A stretch of DNA of 64,000 nt from Parachryseolinea silvisoli (GTDB lineage: Bacteria > Bacteroidota > Bacteroidia > Cytophagales > Cyclobacteriaceae): the NCBI RefSeq assembly GCF_021190955.1, contig NZ_JAIOAO010000002.1, positions 1,116,001 through 1,180,000 on the forward strand, in the 5' to 3' direction. Under the pieces are notes generated by a model. It ran no database searches. It worked only from the letters and a program-made list of their open reading frames with translations, and was not told the DNA's origin. This document shows positions 49,548-57,655 of this stretch, one piece after another (the stretch's first letter is position 1; each line of letters begins with the position of its first letter). Both the position numbers and the translations under genes were made by a program.

Positions 49548-51749
49548 TTAGTCGATCACGGCAATTTTACCCACGGCACTTTCGCTGCCATCGGGTGTAG
49601 ACGCAAAAACAAGGTATATACCGGTAGCGGCGCGTTTGCCGTGATAATCTTGTACATTCCAGGAGGCCGTGCCTCCCTGCGCCTGGGTCTGCCAGATCAT
49701 TTTGCCGCTGATGTCGGTGATCTTGACAATGGCGTCGGTCGTCAAGCCGTTGATCGCCACGGTACCCATAAACGCCGAGGTGACCGGGTTGGGAAATATT
49801 TTGACTTGTTGGAATACTGCCGTGCCTTCGGTGGCATCACCGCGGAACGATACCAGGCCCTTATCGGTGGCGAAAAATACTTCGCCCGTTTGGGCATTGA
49901 TTTCGATGTCCAGGATGTTGTCGGAAAGGAGCGGGCTGTTGGCAGTCGTAAAGTGATGCACGAGGGCTTCGCCCGTGGGATTAAACAACCAGACACCGCG
50001 GCCGGTGCCCATCCACTTGCGATTGCCACCGTCGATGGCAATGCTGGTCACCTGGTCGTCACGCAACAGAAAGCGACTTTCAAAAATAGGTCGCGAGGCG
50101 TCGTTGGTTGGGTCGAAGAAATAGGATACACCCGCCGCCGTTCCGGTCCAGACGAGGCCGTCGCGGTCGGTCACCGCGGTCAGGACACTGCGATTCGGCA
50201 AAGCGCCCGACCCGGCTGTTTCTGTAATGTACTCCGAGCCACCGGTGGCCAGGTCATACACCAAAATACCGCCGTCTACTTCCGGATCCAACACCGCCCA
50301 CACGTAACCGAAGGGGTCAAGGGCGAGGTCGATCGGATAACGCGCTGCCGTAAAGGGTGCCGTCACCGACTCCCACGTGTTGTCGGGCTTGAGTAAATGA
50401 AGGGGTGTGCTGGCGCCGTAGTTTGCTACCCATAGCCCCTCTGTTGCGGGCGCCAGGGCAGTGACCTTCACGGCCGCGCCATCGCTCTTCAGCGGGCTGT
50501 TGCCAGCCGTCAATACCTTAATGTTTTCACCCTGGCGTACTTCCAGGCCACCCTGGAACGACGCCGCGTATACAGTAGCGGTGTGGATGTCCACCGCCAC
50601 ATCGGTAATGTCGGGCAGCGTAGCCGTTGTGGCCGACCAGGTGCCCTGCTCAAATTTGTTGATTATCCCGGCGTGGTTCAGCGGCTGGCGTGAGGCGGAA
50701 TATCCTCCCGACACCGCGTAGATCACGCCGCCCGCATACGTCAGCCGCGATGCCGGCGGTCCTGCAGGGCCATTGGGCAGGTACTGTTGAAACGCCCCTG
50801 TGTCGTCGGAAATTAGGCCGTTAAGCCCGTCACCGATCCAATATTTACCACGGTTTTCTAGTAGGGTTAGAGGCTGCCGAATAAGCGCGTCGGTAATGGG
50901 CGCGGGTTCGCCGGTACCGGTAAAGCGCCAGACTTTTCCACTTTCAATTACGAGCAGCGCCTGACTCGTAGCCGACACGGCCTGAAAAGTGCTGCCTACA
51001 AAAACACTTTCTTTCGCCCAACTGCCGGCGGCAGTATACCGGTAAAGGCCGCGTGTGTCTAGCGCCGCGTATAGCGACCCTTGAAAGATCGCTACCGTCT
51101 TTGCGGCCGCGTTGAGCTCGCCGCTGTCGAAGTGTCGCCAGTTTCTAAAGTCCAGGAGGTTGGTGCTGACACGGCCTGCCAGGACACCTTTTTCAGTCGC
51201 CAGGAAAATGCTGTCTTCGCGCACAGCGGCGGCGTTGATCTTCAAGGTATTGCCGGTGCTGCCCAGGTCGCGCCACGTTTCTTTTACTTCGGCGCGCGGC
51301 AGGTCGAGCACCAGCACACCAAAGTCTGTGGAGAGATAGGCCAGGCTGCCTTGTACTAAAATATGGTTGATGCGTCGCGAGCCGGTAATGGTCGACTGGC
51401 GCAGTGGGTCCAGGGTCTTGAGGGTATTGTTCCAGAGTATATCGATCACGCCGTCGTCGTAGGCGATGAGTAGCTGTTTTGTGGTGGCGTCGGCCTGAAT
51501 GGCGGTGATTGTGCCGCCGTGGAGGCCGTCGAGCTTCGAAATGACCGAAAGACTTTTGTCCTCGCGCGTGAAGATCATGATCGCATTGGCGGAGGCGCCA
51601 TATACGTGCGCGTCGTCGGCCGTGATGGCGGAGATGGCATTAAAGGAGGCGTGCACACGCCAGGTGCCCAGCGGGATGTCTTGTGCCGTGGCCCAGAGGG
51701 TCGGCAGCAAAACAGCGGCCCAGCAAAAGAAGTTACGAAAGTCTTTCAT
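49548..51749 (-). CDS. PorZ-like beta-propeller protein with C-terminal secretion signal
   Basis: 733 residues: signal peptide (1-22, ending 'LWATAQ'), then two seven-bladed propellers made of repeats like 'TADDAHVYGASANAIMIF', 'LKINAAAVREDSIFLATEKGVLAG', 'IDLALDPFGYVWAVLDP', 'DKGLVSF', and at the end an 85-residue Ig-like domain beginning 'IFPNPVTSAF', the usual type A sorting domain layout of the type IX secretion system. PorZ in Porphyromonas works at the cell surface in attaching A-LPS to T9SS cargo. Family match rests on layout and the tdk-porZ-recO neighbourhood. Thirteen bases after tdk. Confidence 0.8.
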   Translation of the reverse strand: MKDFRNFFCWAAVLLPTLWATAQDIPLGTWRVHASFNAISAITADDAHVYGASANAIMIFTREDKSLSVISKLDGLHGGTITAIQADATTKQLLIAYDDGVIDILWNNTLKTLDPLRQSTITGSRRINHILVQGSLAYLSTDFGVLVLDLPRAEVKETWRDLGSTGNTLKINAAAVREDSIFLATEKGVLAGRVSTNLLDFRNWRHFDSGELNAAAKTVAIFQGSLYAALDTRGLYRYTAAGSWAKESVFVGSTFQAVSATSQALLVIESGKVWRFTGTGEPAPITDALIRQPLTLLENRGKYWIGDGLNGLISDDTGAFQQYLPNGPAGPPASRLTYAGGVIYAVSGGYSASRQPLNHAGIINKFEQGTWSATTATLPDITDVAVDIHTATVYAASFQGGLEVRQGENIKVLTAGNSPLKSDGAAVKVTALAPATEGLWVANYGASTPLHLLKPDNTWESVTAPFTAARYPIDLALDPFGYVWAVLDPEVDGGILVYDLATGGSEYITETAGSGALPNRSVLTAVTDRDGLVWTGTAAGVSYFFDPTNDASRPIFESRFLLRDDQVTSIAIDGGNRKWMGTGRGVWLFNPTGEALVHHFTTANSPLLSDNILDIEINAQTGEVFFATDKGLVSFRGDATEGTAVFQQVKIFPNPVTSAFMGTVAINGLTTDAIVKITDISGKMIWQTQAQGGTASWNVQDYHGKRAATGIYLVFASTPDGSESAVGKIAVID

Positions 51750-51762
51750 CCCCAGGAAATTT

Positions 51763-52356
51763 CTATCGGTCCGGATCTTTTTTTCGTTCTTTCAAGCCTT
51801 GCATAAACGCCTGGCGGCTTCGCGCTTCATATTCGGAGCGCTGTCCCAGCATGACTTGTTGCTCGTGTTCGGTGAGCCGAAAGGAGAACGACGCCAGCTC
51901 GCCCGTTTGTGCGCAGATGGCGTGAACTTTTGTGACAAATTCCGCCACAGCCAGCAGGTTTGGCATCGACCCGAATGGCTTGCCTTCAAAATCCATGTCC
52001 AACCCGGCGACAATCACCCGCTTACCGGCATTGGCCAGGGCGTTGCAAACATCGACTATGGCCGGGTCGAAAAATTGTGCTTCGTCAATACCCACCACGT
52101 CGCAGTGCCCTGCCAGCAGTAAAAGGTCACTGGCAAAATCCACCGGCGTCGAGCGGATGGTCCGTTCGTTATGCGACACGATATGCTGATCGTGATACCG
52201 CTTATCGATCACGGGCTTAAAAATCTCTACCTTTTGACGTGCGATAATGGCGCGGTTTAGCCGGCGAATCAGCTCTTCGGTCTTGCCGGAAAACATGCAC
52301 CCGGCAATGACTTCAATCCATCCGCCGCGTCTTCCCAGCTGTGGTTCGATAAACAT
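51763..52356 (-). CDS. tdk: Thymidine kinase
   Basis: Phosphorylates thymidine (salvage). 197 residues, type II: P-loop 'AGCMFSGKTEEL' (about 18-29), 'VVGIDEAQFFDP' (about 86-97), 'GLDMDFEGKPFGSM' (about 117-130) and 'HAICAQTGELASFSFRL' near 150. The structural zinc normally bound by two Cys pairs is probably lost: only one of those Cys is left and the second pair near 'YEARSR' is missing. This occurs in other Bacteroidota (from memory). First gene of tdk-porZ-recO. Confidence 0.93.
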   Translation of the reverse strand: MFIEPQLGRRGGWIEVIAGCMFSGKTEELIRRLNRAIIARQKVEIFKPVIDKRYHDQHIVSHNERTIRSTPVDFASDLLLLAGHCDVVGIDEAQFFDPAIVDVCNALANAGKRVIVAGLDMDFEGKPFGSMPNLLAVAEFVTKVHAICAQTGELASFSFRLTEHEQQVMLGQRSEYEARSRQAFMQGLKERKKDPDR

Positions 52357-52467
52357 GCGCTAAAATTAAGAGACTTTGCACATACGACCTACACCGCGTA
52401 TGGGCGATTCACTGAATATCCATTAACTTTAAGGCCAGAGAAAGCTGTAAAAATCACAAACGAACTC

Positions 52468-53574
52468 ATGGACGAAAAGATCAGTCTGGAAGCGATTGCC
52501 CTCTATGGAGATATGTATGCGGATGCCGTGCTGAAAGGATTCTTCGCGTCCAGGGACAAGATCACCGGACCTGATATCCTGAAGCTGTGCAACGTACACC
52601 AGGTCAACCTGTTTGTGATTCGCGAGCTTTTGCGAAGCTGGAAGGACGAAGCCAGGAAATTGAAGAGCCCCTACTTCGACTACGAGCACCCTGACGTGCG
52701 CGAGGCGCTGGATAATTTTATGGGCACGCTCTCCCAACAGATATCCATTGACCGGCAGCACTTTGCCCCGCTGTTAAAGAAGGCGTCGAGCCAGGCTCTC
52801 ATGGCCATCTTCGACCCCTATGACTTTTACGTCATGATCCTGACCGGTAAAAACAACAAGCTTGAAGTAGCCTCCTTCCGCGACGAGATCAAATACATGA
52901 AGGTCAACAAGGCTCCGCTCGATAGAATGTTGCTGCGCATGGAGCAGCGCAACATGACGGAGCTGGCCGGCAACGAGGCCTTTGCCGTACTCGACGAGAT
53001 TCTCGAAGAGGTGAATTTTACGCCCGAAGACGTAGACGAATATATAGAACAATTTTCGGCGGTCGTGCCACTGGATCCTGCGAGCTTCTATGTGTCGACA
53101 GCCCCCATCGTACCGCCGGTAAGGCAGGCTCCGCCGCCGCCCCCTCCCGTCGAAGTGCGCCGACCGGCGCCACCACCACCACCGGTGTCCACGCCGCCCA
53201 TTTCGACTCCACCTGTTTCGCAGGCGCCGCCACAGCCCAAGCAACACAATACCATGCGTCCACCGGCACCTACCGGCGCGGCTGCATCGCTCAACGAAAA
53301 GCATAGCCGCGAGAGCCGCTCCTCGCTGGGAAATAACCTGCACAAGATCTCACGCATCAAAGACAGCCTGACGATCAACCAGAAGTTTATGTTCACCAAA
53401 GTGCTCTTTCACGGCGACTTCGAACTATTCAGCAAGGCTATTGATCGCCTTGACCAGCTCGACACCATCCAGTCGGCACTGCGCTACATTGAAGAAGAGC
53501 ACGCGTCCACCTGGGATCGCGACAGCGAAGAGTTTCATGAATTCATGGAGCTTGTCGAGAAGCGCTTTATCTAG
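52468..53574 (+). CDS. Conserved protein with proline-rich linker, function unknown
   Basis: 368 residues in three parts: a helical N-terminal domain (about 1-205; starts MDEKISLEAIALYG), a proline-rich, low-complexity linker (about 215-275 with runs of PPPP and PPxP), and a helical C-terminal domain (about 290-368) with 'RIKDSLTINQKFMFTKVLFHGDFELFSKAID' over residues about 298-328 and ending in 'FMELVEKRFI'. No membrane segment or catalytic motif is visible. The C-terminal motif is one I associate with hypothetical proteins of Cytophagales. The linker suggests it tethers two protein-binding domains. Function unknown. Confidence 0.8.
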   Translation: MDEKISLEAIALYGDMYADAVLKGFFASRDKITGPDILKLCNVHQVNLFVIRELLRSWKDEARKLKSPYFDYEHPDVREALDNFMGTLSQQISIDRQHFAPLLKKASSQALMAIFDPYDFYVMILTGKNNKLEVASFRDEIKYMKVNKAPLDRMLLRMEQRNMTELAGNEAFAVLDEILEEVNFTPEDVDEYIEQFSAVVPLDPASFYVSTAPIVPPVRQAPPPPPPVEVRRPAPPPPPVSTPPISTPPVSQAPPQPKQHNTMRPPAPTGAAASLNEKHSRESRSSLGNNLHKISRIKDSLTINQKFMFTKVLFHGDFELFSKAIDRLDQLDTIQSALRYIEEEHASTWDRDSEEFHEFMELVEKRFI

Positions 53575-53577
53575 TGC

Positions 53578-54978
53578 CTACTTCTTTTTAGGCAGGCGGA
53601 ACTTCAGCCGCACTTTTACATTGTCCTTGACCGGTTCGTCCGCACGTTTAGAAGGTTGCCATTTGGGCCCGTTTTTAATGAGGCGGATCACCTCTTCGTC
53701 GCAACCATAGCCGAGACCCTTCAGTACTTTAAAGTCCGTCATCCGGCCGGAGGATTCTACGGTGAACTGGATCGTTACCTTGCCTTCGACCTCGTTGGCG
53801 AGTGCCTGCTCGGGATAGTGCAGGTTGGTCTCCAGGTATTGTTTGTAAGCGCCACGGCCGCCGGCGGGGACTGCCAGCTGGAAGGTGGCGAGGTCTTCTT
53901 TCAACGGACCATTGTCGGTACCAAACCCGGTCACAACAACTTCACTCAATTGCGACACGTCCTGGTCCAACTGTACATCTACATTTTCGGTATCGCCGAG
54001 CGGCACTTCTTTGCTTTGCATGCCGATGAATGAAAAAGCCAGCGCGGTGTTGTTTTCATCTTCCACGCGAATGTGATAGTTGCCATTGATGTCGGTCACG
54101 GTTCCCTGATCGGTACCCACTACCATCACGTTCACGCCGGGGATGCCGGTGCCGTCGTCTGAGAGCGTTACTTTACCATGAACGGTTTTTGTCGGCATCG
54201 TGACATAGTTCAGGGTGTCGGCAGCACGCCTGGTCGATATACCGGCTACACGGCCCGAAAGAGTTGAAGGAGTGTATGCCAGCTCCTTTTTCGTCTCCAT
54301 GTTTTTGTCTGCGTTTTGCATCGCGAGAGACTTGCGCTTGCGTGTGGCATCCTCCCGGTCCTCGGCTGGTTCGGTCCTGAGTTCAGCTTCTGGTGCTGCC
54401 GGTGGAGCCTGCTGGACTTCTGCAACAACAGGTTGTTGTTCTTCAAAATAGTCCGCCGATTCCCCGGCATCTGCTATTGGGCTTGGCGTTGACGTAGGTT
54501 CCGGGGCGCGGTTAAGGTGGAAAGATACAGGTTCATCTGCGGTATGCTCTTCGGGCTTGCTCGCAACAACGCCTGGTTTGGGAGGCGATGTCACGACGGA
54601 GTCAGCGTGTGGCCGGGCAGGAGCGGGGGCTTCTTCCTGGCGAGCCTGGGGTGGTGTTTGCAGGGCCAGCCGTTTGTCCGGGGTCGATACAATGCGCACA
54701 ATGATCGCCGTAGCGACAGCCAGCAACAGCAGCGTGGCGGCAATGCGCAACGCCCAGACGCGTAGCGAGACCCCAGGGTCTTTTTGAGAGGCTTGCCGCA
54801 ACGAAGCCTGCAACTGCTGCAGGTCGGCCGATAGATCCGCCGGGGCAAGCTGCGCCGCACCTTCCAGCGCTTCGGCCAGGAAGGGATCGTACAGCGCCTT
54901 TTTCTCCAGGGCGTGCATTTCCGCCGGCGAAAGCTCGCCGTTCAGGTATTGTTCGATATCGTGATGGTCGTTAGCCAT
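53578..54978 (-). CDS. Anti-sigma-like membrane protein with carboxypeptidase-regulatory and TonB C-terminal domains
   Basis: 466 residues. N-terminal cytoplasmic part 'HDIEQYLNGELSPAEMHALEKKALYDPFLAEALEG' (about 5-39) resembles anti-sigma/sensor N-termini; one membrane helix at about 78-100; a Pro/Ala/Glu-rich periplasmic linker (about 105-235); a CarboxypepD_reg domain (about 258-340, 'GKVTLSDDGTGIPGVNVMV', 'GTVTDINGNYHI'); a short plug-like 'LSEVVVTGFGT' segment; and a TonB C-terminal domain (about 370-460, 'PEQALANEVEGKVTIQFTV', 'VIRLIKNGPKWQP'). It overlaps the ECF sigma gene by 8 bases and is probably its partner. Confidence 0.85.
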   Translation of the reverse strand: MANDHHDIEQYLNGELSPAEMHALEKKALYDPFLAEALEGAAQLAPADLSADLQQLQASLRQASQKDPGVSLRVWALRIAATLLLLAVATAIIVRIVSTPDKRLALQTPPQARQEEAPAPARPHADSVVTSPPKPGVVASKPEEHTADEPVSFHLNRAPEPTSTPSPIADAGESADYFEEQQPVVAEVQQAPPAAPEAELRTEPAEDREDATRKRKSLAMQNADKNMETKKELAYTPSTLSGRVAGISTRRAADTLNYVTMPTKTVHGKVTLSDDGTGIPGVNVMVVGTDQGTVTDINGNYHIRVEDENNTALAFSFIGMQSKEVPLGDTENVDVQLDQDVSQLSEVVVTGFGTDNGPLKEDLATFQLAVPAGGRGAYKQYLETNLHYPEQALANEVEGKVTIQFTVESSGRMTDFKVLKGLGYGCDEEVIRLIKNGPKWQPSKRADEPVKDNVKVRLKFRLPKKK

Positions 54979-55534
54979 GTTGTTCCATACAGATCTTCAG
55001 GTTCCGTTTGCCGTTCTGGATGTAGCTTTTTACGCGATTATCCTCAAAGCCCGTGGCCTGCACAATCTCTTTATAGCACAGTTGCTTTAGGTAAAACAAT
55101 TGTACGCACTGTTTCTGTTCAGGGGCCAGCGTTTCGATGCATTTCTCTAATTTACTGAGATTTGCTTCCGTTTCTGGTGCCTCTTCCGGATGCGTCGCCA
55201 GCGCATTTTCCATAAGAAAACCTGGCATTTCTTTCTGTTGCCGGCTTTTCTGGGCCCGCAGCTGCATCAGGCAATGGTTGCGGGCCGTGACGTACAGCCA
55301 GCTTTTAAAGTTGGCGACCTCGTGCTCGCGCAGCACGGTGACCAGTTTCTCAAACAGCTGCATCACGGCGTCACGGCTTTCCTCCCGGTCCTTCAGGTAC
55401 TTGAGGCAGACGCCATACACCAGCGGCATGTACCGGTTGTAAAGCTCGCCGGCCACGTCCAGACTTCCCTCCTTTCGATACAACGCCACCAGGGTGTCAT
55501 CAGTACTATTTCTATAATGCGTGGCCTCCGGCAT
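54971..55534 (-). CDS. ECF sigma factor paired with the TonB-domain protein
   Basis: 187 residues from the ATG at 55534 (MPEATHYRNSTDDTL). Sigma region 2 is 'LYNRYMPLVYGVCLKYLKDREESRDAVMQLFEKL' (about 31-64), region 4 'LAPEQKQCVQLFYLKQLCYKEIVQATGFEDNRVKSYIQNGKRNL' is split around residues 137-180. Controls an unknown regulon. The next gene, overlapping by 8 bases, encodes an anti-sigma-like TonB-domain protein; the pair looks like a membrane signal unit. Divergent from the second ECF sigma at 55628; a minus-strand TATTTTTC near 55542-55549 could be its -7 box. Confidence 0.9.
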   Translation of the reverse strand: MPEATHYRNSTDDTLVALYRKEGSLDVAGELYNRYMPLVYGVCLKYLKDREESRDAVMQLFEKLVTVLREHEVANFKSWLYVTARNHCLMQLRAQKSRQQKEMPGFLMENALATHPEEAPETEANLSKLEKCIETLAPEQKQCVQLFYLKQLCYKEIVQATGFEDNRVKSYIQNGKRNLKICMEQHG

Positions 55535-55627
55535 GGGGTTGAAAAATAGTGAAAAAAACACGGCGTTTTGAATGTTATCACAAGAAGGTACACACGTTGC
55601 ACTTTTTTGCTATTTTTAAGACCGCAT

Positions 55628-56212
55628 ATGGAAGAACTCCCGAAACAACAATATACAGACGCCGAAAGACAGCACATCTTCAACGACGAGTTTATGCCCC
55701 ACATAAACGCCATGTACAACTTTGCCTATCGCCTTACTTTAGACGGTGACGATGCAAAAGATCTGCTGCAGGACACGTATTTAAAGGCGTATCGATTTTT
55801 AGATTCATTTCAACAAGGAACTAATGCGAAGGCATGGCTGTTTCGGATTTTGAAGAACAGCTTCATCAATGACTACCGGAAGAAGAGTAAAGAACCTTCC
55901 AAGGTGGACTATCAGGAAGTTGAGAGCTATTATAACTCTGAGGAGGTAGATAGGCAAATTACGCCGGATCTGCGTGTGGAGGCGCTGAAAGACATGATCG
56001 GCGATGAGATTTCCAATGCGTTGAATGCTCTTGACGTTGATTTCAGGACGGTCATTATACTATGCGACCTGGAAGGTTTCAAGTACGAGGAAATGGCGAA
56101 GATACTGGATATACCAATCGGAACCGTTCGTAGCAGACTTCACAGAGCCCGTAATCTGCTGAAGGAAAAACTAAGTGAGTACGCGAAAGAAATGGGTTAC
56201 AAAACCGTCTAA
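55628..56212 (+). CDS. ECF sigma factor (SigR/RpoE-like), with zinc anti-sigma
   Basis: 194 residues from the ATG at 55628 (MEELPKQQYTDAERQ). Region 2: 'HINAMYNFAYRLTLDGDDAKDLLQDTYLKAYRFLDSF' with the family DAKDLLQDTY motif (about 40-52); region 4: 'FRTVIILCDLEGFKYEEMAKILDIPIGTVRSRLHRARNLL' (about 140-180). The zinc-type anti-sigma gene starts six bases after it, as in SigR-RsrA type redox systems. A TATTTTTA (55611-55618) precedes the ATG but leaves almost no leader. In Bacteroidota the group sigma-anti-sigma-gmk-nadD seems conserved (from memory). Confidence 0.93.
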   Translation: MEELPKQQYTDAERQHIFNDEFMPHINAMYNFAYRLTLDGDDAKDLLQDTYLKAYRFLDSFQQGTNAKAWLFRILKNSFINDYRKKSKEPSKVDYQEVESYYNSEEVDRQITPDLRVEALKDMIGDEISNALNALDVDFRTVIILCDLEGFKYEEMAKILDIPIGTVRSRLHRARNLLKEKLSEYAKEMGYKTV

Positions 56213-56218
56213 CATCAA

Positions 56219-56488
56219 ATGGATTCAGATAAGAGTTTTATGAAGCAAGACTGTCCTGAAAAGAACGAATGTCTTAAAAAGCTCCAGGCTATTCTGGACG
56301 GCGAAGCGACTCCCGAGCAGCGAACCGATTTTCTGGAACACCACCTGGAAGAATGTTTACCCTGCTATAAAAACTATCACCTCGAAGTGGCTATCCGCCA
56401 GTTGTTAAAAGCAAAATGCTGCCAGGAAGCTCCGCAGGATCTTATTGAAAGCATCAAGAGCAAGTGTACTGAAAAACTGTCCAGCTAA
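56219..56488 (+). CDS. Small zinc-binding anti-sigma factor
   Basis: 89 residues. A zinc-finger anti-sigma (ZAS) layout: His-x3-Cys-x2-Cys is seen in '[10 protein letters not shown]' (about 41-50), with further cysteines at residues 12, 18 ('CPEKNEC') and in 'KAKCCQEA'. No membrane helix, so the factor is soluble; in such proteins oxidation of the cysteines releases the sigma factor. Six bases after the sigma gene. Its stop codon shares one base with the gmk start (TAATG at 56486-56490), showing tight coupling. Confidence 0.85.
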   Translation: MDSDKSFMKQDCPEKNECLKKLQAILDGEATPEQRTDFLEHHLEECLPCYKNYHLEVAIRQLLKAKCCQEAPQDLIESIKSKCTEKLSS

Positions 56489-57057
56489 TGGCAGGCAAAG
56501 CGTTGATTTTCTGTGCCCCCTCCGGCTCGGGAAAAACCACCATTGTAAGACACCTGCTCGCCAACAATCCATCCCTGGGTTTCTCCATTTCGGCATCCAC
56601 CCGTGATAAACGCGGTCGCACCGAAGCACATGGCCAGGACTACTACTTCCTATCGCCTGACGAGTTCAAAAAGCGCATCGACGCCGACGAGTTTATAGAA
56701 TGGGAAGAAGTATACGAAGGTAATTTTTACGGCACCCTCAAATCAGAGATCGAGCGCATCTGGAAAGAAGGCAAAGACGTCATCTTTGATGTCGATGTAA
56801 AAGGTGGCCTTGCCTTGAAAAAATATTTCGGCGACAAAGCCCTCGCTATTTTTGTAAAAGTCCCCTCCCTGGAAATTCTCAAAACCCGTCTCAACGACCG
56901 CGGTACAGAATCTCCCGAAAGCCTCTCCCGCAGATTGTTCAAAGCGCAGTTCGAAATGTCCTTCCAGGATAAATTCGACCAGGTGCTGGTGAACGAAACC
57001 CTCGACACCTCGCTGCGCGAAGCCCAAAAACTCTACGACGATTTCAAAACCCACTAA
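56488..57057 (+). CDS. gmk: Guanylate kinase
   Basis: Phosphorylates GMP to GDP. 189 residues; P-loop '[17 protein letters not shown]' (about 7-23), '[23 protein letters not shown]' in the GMP-binding region (about 33-55), '[15 protein letters not shown]' (about 67-81) and '[15 protein letters not shown]'. Stop-start overlap by one base with the anti-sigma gene places it in the same transcript. nadD follows 6 bases on. Confidence 0.96.
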   Translation: MAGKALIFCAPSGSGKTTIVRHLLANNPSLGFSISASTRDKRGRTEAHGQDYYFLSPDEFKKRIDADEFIEWEEVYEGNFYGTLKSEIERIWKEGKDVIFDVDVKGGLALKKYFGDKALAIFVKVPSLEILKTRLNDRGTESPESLSRRLFKAQFEMSFQDKFDQVLVNETLDTSLREAQKLYDDFKTH

Positions 57058-57063
57058 AAGCCG

Positions 57064-57642
57064 GTGAAAATCGGACTCTTCTTTGGCTCCTTCAATCCCA
57101 TACACATGGGACACCTCATCATTGCCAACCTCATGGTGGGGTCCACGGACCTGAAGAAAGTATGGTTTGTCGTGTCGCCGCAAAACCCGTTCAAGTCAAG
57201 CAAAGGCCTGTTACACGAATTCGACCGGTACGACATGGTGCGGGCCGCGATCCACGACAATTATTCGCTGGAAGTATCCGACGTAGAATTTAACCTTCCC
57301 AAGCCCAGCTATACCATACACACCCTCGTGCACCTGCGCGAGCGGCACCCCGACACCGAGTTCAAAGTGATTATGGGCGAAGACAACCTCGCGTCGTTCA
57401 CCAAGTGGAAGAACCACGAGCGTATCCTGGATGACTACGGTTTATATGTATATCGCCGCCCCCATGTGCAACTTTCGGAGCCGGTTACGCATCCTAACAT
57501 TACCTTTGTGGAAGCCCCGCTGTTGGATATTTCGGCTACTTTTATTCGGAACTGCATCAGAAACAACCAATCTATTCGTTATCTGGTGCCGGATGTGGTG
57601 GCGGAAATAATTCGCGCAAAAGGATTTTACCAGGAGCACTAA
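57064..57642 (+). CDS. nadD: Nicotinate-nucleotide adenylyltransferase
   Basis: Makes deamido-NAD from nicotinate mononucleotide. 192 residues starting with GTG at 57064 (read as MKIGLFFGSFNPIH). Nucleotidyltransferase motif 'GSFNPIHMGHLIIA' (about 8-21), 'WFVVSPQNPFK', 'IMGEDNLASFTKWKN' and the 'ISATFIRNCI' motif (about 157-166) are all in place. Six bases after gmk; last of the sigma-anti-sigma-gmk-nadD group. Confidence 0.94.
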   Translation: MKIGLFFGSFNPIHMGHLIIANLMVGSTDLKKVWFVVSPQNPFKSSKGLLHEFDRYDMVRAAIHDNYSLEVSDVEFNLPKPSYTIHTLVHLRERHPDTEFKVIMGEDNLASFTKWKNHERILDDYGLYVYRRPHVQLSEPVTHPNITFVEAPLLDISATFIRNCIRNNQSIRYLVPDVVAEIIRAKGFYQEH

Positions 57643-57655
57643 TAAACCCAGTTGT

